From positions 1,178,001-1,242,000 of the forward strand of contig NZ_CP091881.1 in assembly GCF_022163125.1 (NCBI RefSeq): 64,000 nucleotides of DNA, read 5' to 3'. Below, one piece after another: positions 63,171 through 64,000 of this stretch. The DNA comes from Paenibacillus sp. HWE-109 (GTDB taxonomy: Bacteria > Bacillota > Bacilli > Paenibacillales > NBRC-103111). Position 1 is the first letter of the stretch; each line of letters begins with the position of its first letter. A program made the position numbers and the translations under genes. The notes beneath the pieces were generated by a model. That model was not told where the DNA came from and made no database searches. It saw only the letters and a list, made by a program, of their open reading frames with translations.

Positions 63171-64000
63171 TCACTCCTCCTGCAGGGGCGATTTTTTTTG
63201 CTGCAATCCTAATTTATAGGCAGTTGGGGTAACGCCTACATGTTTTTCGAACTTGCCGCTAAAATAGGTGGGGTCGTTATAGCCAACCTTTTTGGCGACC
63301 TCAACAATTTTCAAATCGGTTCGGCGCAGCAGGCTCTTAGCCTCATCAGTACGCAGTTGATGGAGATACTCATTGAATTGAATCCCTTTTTTTCTACGGA
63401 AAAGCTGTCCTAAATAGGCATGGTTCATATAAAATTTTGCGGCCACATCCTTTAATGTCATATTTTCGTGGAAATGGCTGTTCACATATTGTTCAATCTG
63501 GTCAATGATCCCGAAATTCTGTTGTGCCCGGAGGAAAGCTATTTCCAAGCAAATCTGCTGGCAGGTGTCCCGAAACATTTCCCTCTGAAGACGAATCGGC
63601 GTGGTTGTGCAGGTGAGATCAACGTGATTGGCCGCTTTGATAATCGGCTGAATGTCGCCATTCATTTCGGCCACATATTTCTCGATCTCAAGTAAAAAGC
63701 GATATAAGTGTACTTTGATGGTATCTGGCGAAATCAATTGATCCACGAAGAAAACAAAAATGTCTGTGACGATTCGCTCAATTTCATGGGAGCTATTGTT
63801 TTCAATCGATTCTCTCAGTTGTTGAAAGGAAGCGAGATATTCATATTGGGTTATAAATGGAGGAAGGAGCTTGATGTCTTCATAGGCAAGTACAGTTGGC
63901 CGGTCAACATACAAGGAATAAACACGAGCGGAGCAAGCTGCTTGAAAGGAATCGGCGAGCTGCTCGGGCGAGTGCGCAGGTGGACCAACGGAAAGAAAGG
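63171..64000 (-). CDS. YesN-type response regulator, C-terminal part (5' end outside window)
   Basis: The frame stays open to the window edge, so the N-terminus lies beyond 64000. The visible 276 codons begin with FLSVGPPAHSPEQLADSFQA, the degenerate GGDEF-like linker segment seen in YesN regulators. They continue through a helical linker and end in an AraC domain (MTLKDVAAKFYMNHAYLGQLFRRKKG, EVAKKVGYNDPTYFSGKFEKHVGVTPTAYK). A TTG or other start at 63914 is not credible because the conserved linker continues upstream of it. A receiver domain is expected outside the window. Confidence 0.85.
   Translation of the reverse strand, partial: FLSVGPPAHSPEQLADSFQAACSARVYSLYVDRPTVLAYEDIKLLPPFITQYEYLASFQQLRESIENNSSHEIERIVTDIFVFFVDQLISPDTIKVHLYRFLLEIEKYVAEMNGDIQPIIKAANHVDLTCTTTPIRLQREMFRDTCQQICLEIAFLRAQQNFGIIDQIEQYVNSHFHENMTLKDVAAKFYMNHAYLGQLFRRKKGIQFNEYLHQLRTDEAKSLLRRTDLKIVEVAKKVGYNDPTYFSGKFEKHVGVTPTAYKLGLQQKKSPLQEE

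Noticed and set aside
63171..63914. Treating the terminal regulator as a complete short AraC protein starting with TTG at 63914
   Set aside because: The conserved YesN linker sequence continues in frame to the window edge, so the gene is truncated by the window.
1..64000. tRNA, rRNA, riboswitch or prophage genes
   Set aside because: None could be recognised on either strand; hairpins found are explained as terminators or operators.

Overview
The window looks like a chromosomal segment of a spore-forming Bacillota, most likely Paenibacillus or a close relative. The evidence is strong AGGAGG-type ribosome sites, sigma-A promoters, cre-like sites, two YesM/YesN-type two-component systems plus part of a third response regulator, a YtaF sporulation-family membrane protein, and a dense set of carbohydrate importers and glycoside hydrolases. 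No rRNA, tRNA, CRISPR array or intact mobile element was seen. Almost everything concerns sensing, importing and degrading plant or microbial glycans.

Layout. (1) 1-3.1 kb: tail of an AraC regulator, a ROK regulator and a Gfo/Idh/MocA oxidoreductase whose promoter -35 lies inside a strong inverted repeat. (2) 3.5-21.1 kb: a long co-directional catabolic cluster: ThuA-like protein, GH88/105 hydrolase, PfkB kinase, zinc-type dehydrogenase, SMP-30 lactonase, D-2-hydroxyacid dehydrogenase, AroE-like protein, cupin phosphoglucose isomerase, aldo/keto reductase, YesM/YesN pair, CUT1 importer, phosphotriesterase-like protein, KDPG/KHG aldolase and YtaF. (3) 21.2-22.4 kb: decayed DNA with fragments of a Gfo/Idh/MocA and a PfkB gene. 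(4) 22.4-32.3 kb: a regulator made of a GntR DNA-binding domain joined to a solute-binding-protein domain, divergent from a CUT1 importer and six enzymes including a PIG-L deacetylase and a divergent NagB homologue. (5) 32.4-36.0 kb: a secreted 1226-residue protein with two seven-bladed RCC1 propellers. (6) 36.1-36.9 kb: an IS91-type transposase scrap and a cluster of interspersed 20-bp repeats. (7) 36.9-46.4 kb: YesN/YesM on the minus strand, divergent from an LplB/YtcP/LplA-type importer and a GH38 alpha-mannosidase. (8) 46.5-53.8 kb: a small secreted I9-inhibitor-like protein, a GH78 rhamnosidase divergent from an AraC regulator, and a secreted GxGYxYP protein. (9) 54.0-63.0 kb: two paralogous GntR-LacI (AraR-like) regulators flanking a second GH38 mannosidase, then a CUT1 importer. 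(10) 63.2-64 kb: the C-terminal part of another YesN-type regulator.

How the genes work together. Each cluster pairs a sensor or regulator with a lipoprotein-based importer and intracellular enzymes. All four importers have a binding protein and two permeases but no ATPase, so they must borrow an MsmX-type ATPase encoded elsewhere. The two clusters most likely to hold undescribed chemistry are 3.5-20.5 kb (an apparent sugar-acid route ending in KDPG aldolase, with lactonases and several dehydrogenases but no recognisable dehydratase or KduI/KduD) and 22.4-32.3 kb (an apparent amino-sugar route under a GntR-SBP one-component sensor, containing two family members with altered catalytic residues). 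Functional calls come from motif recognition by eye; no database search was run.
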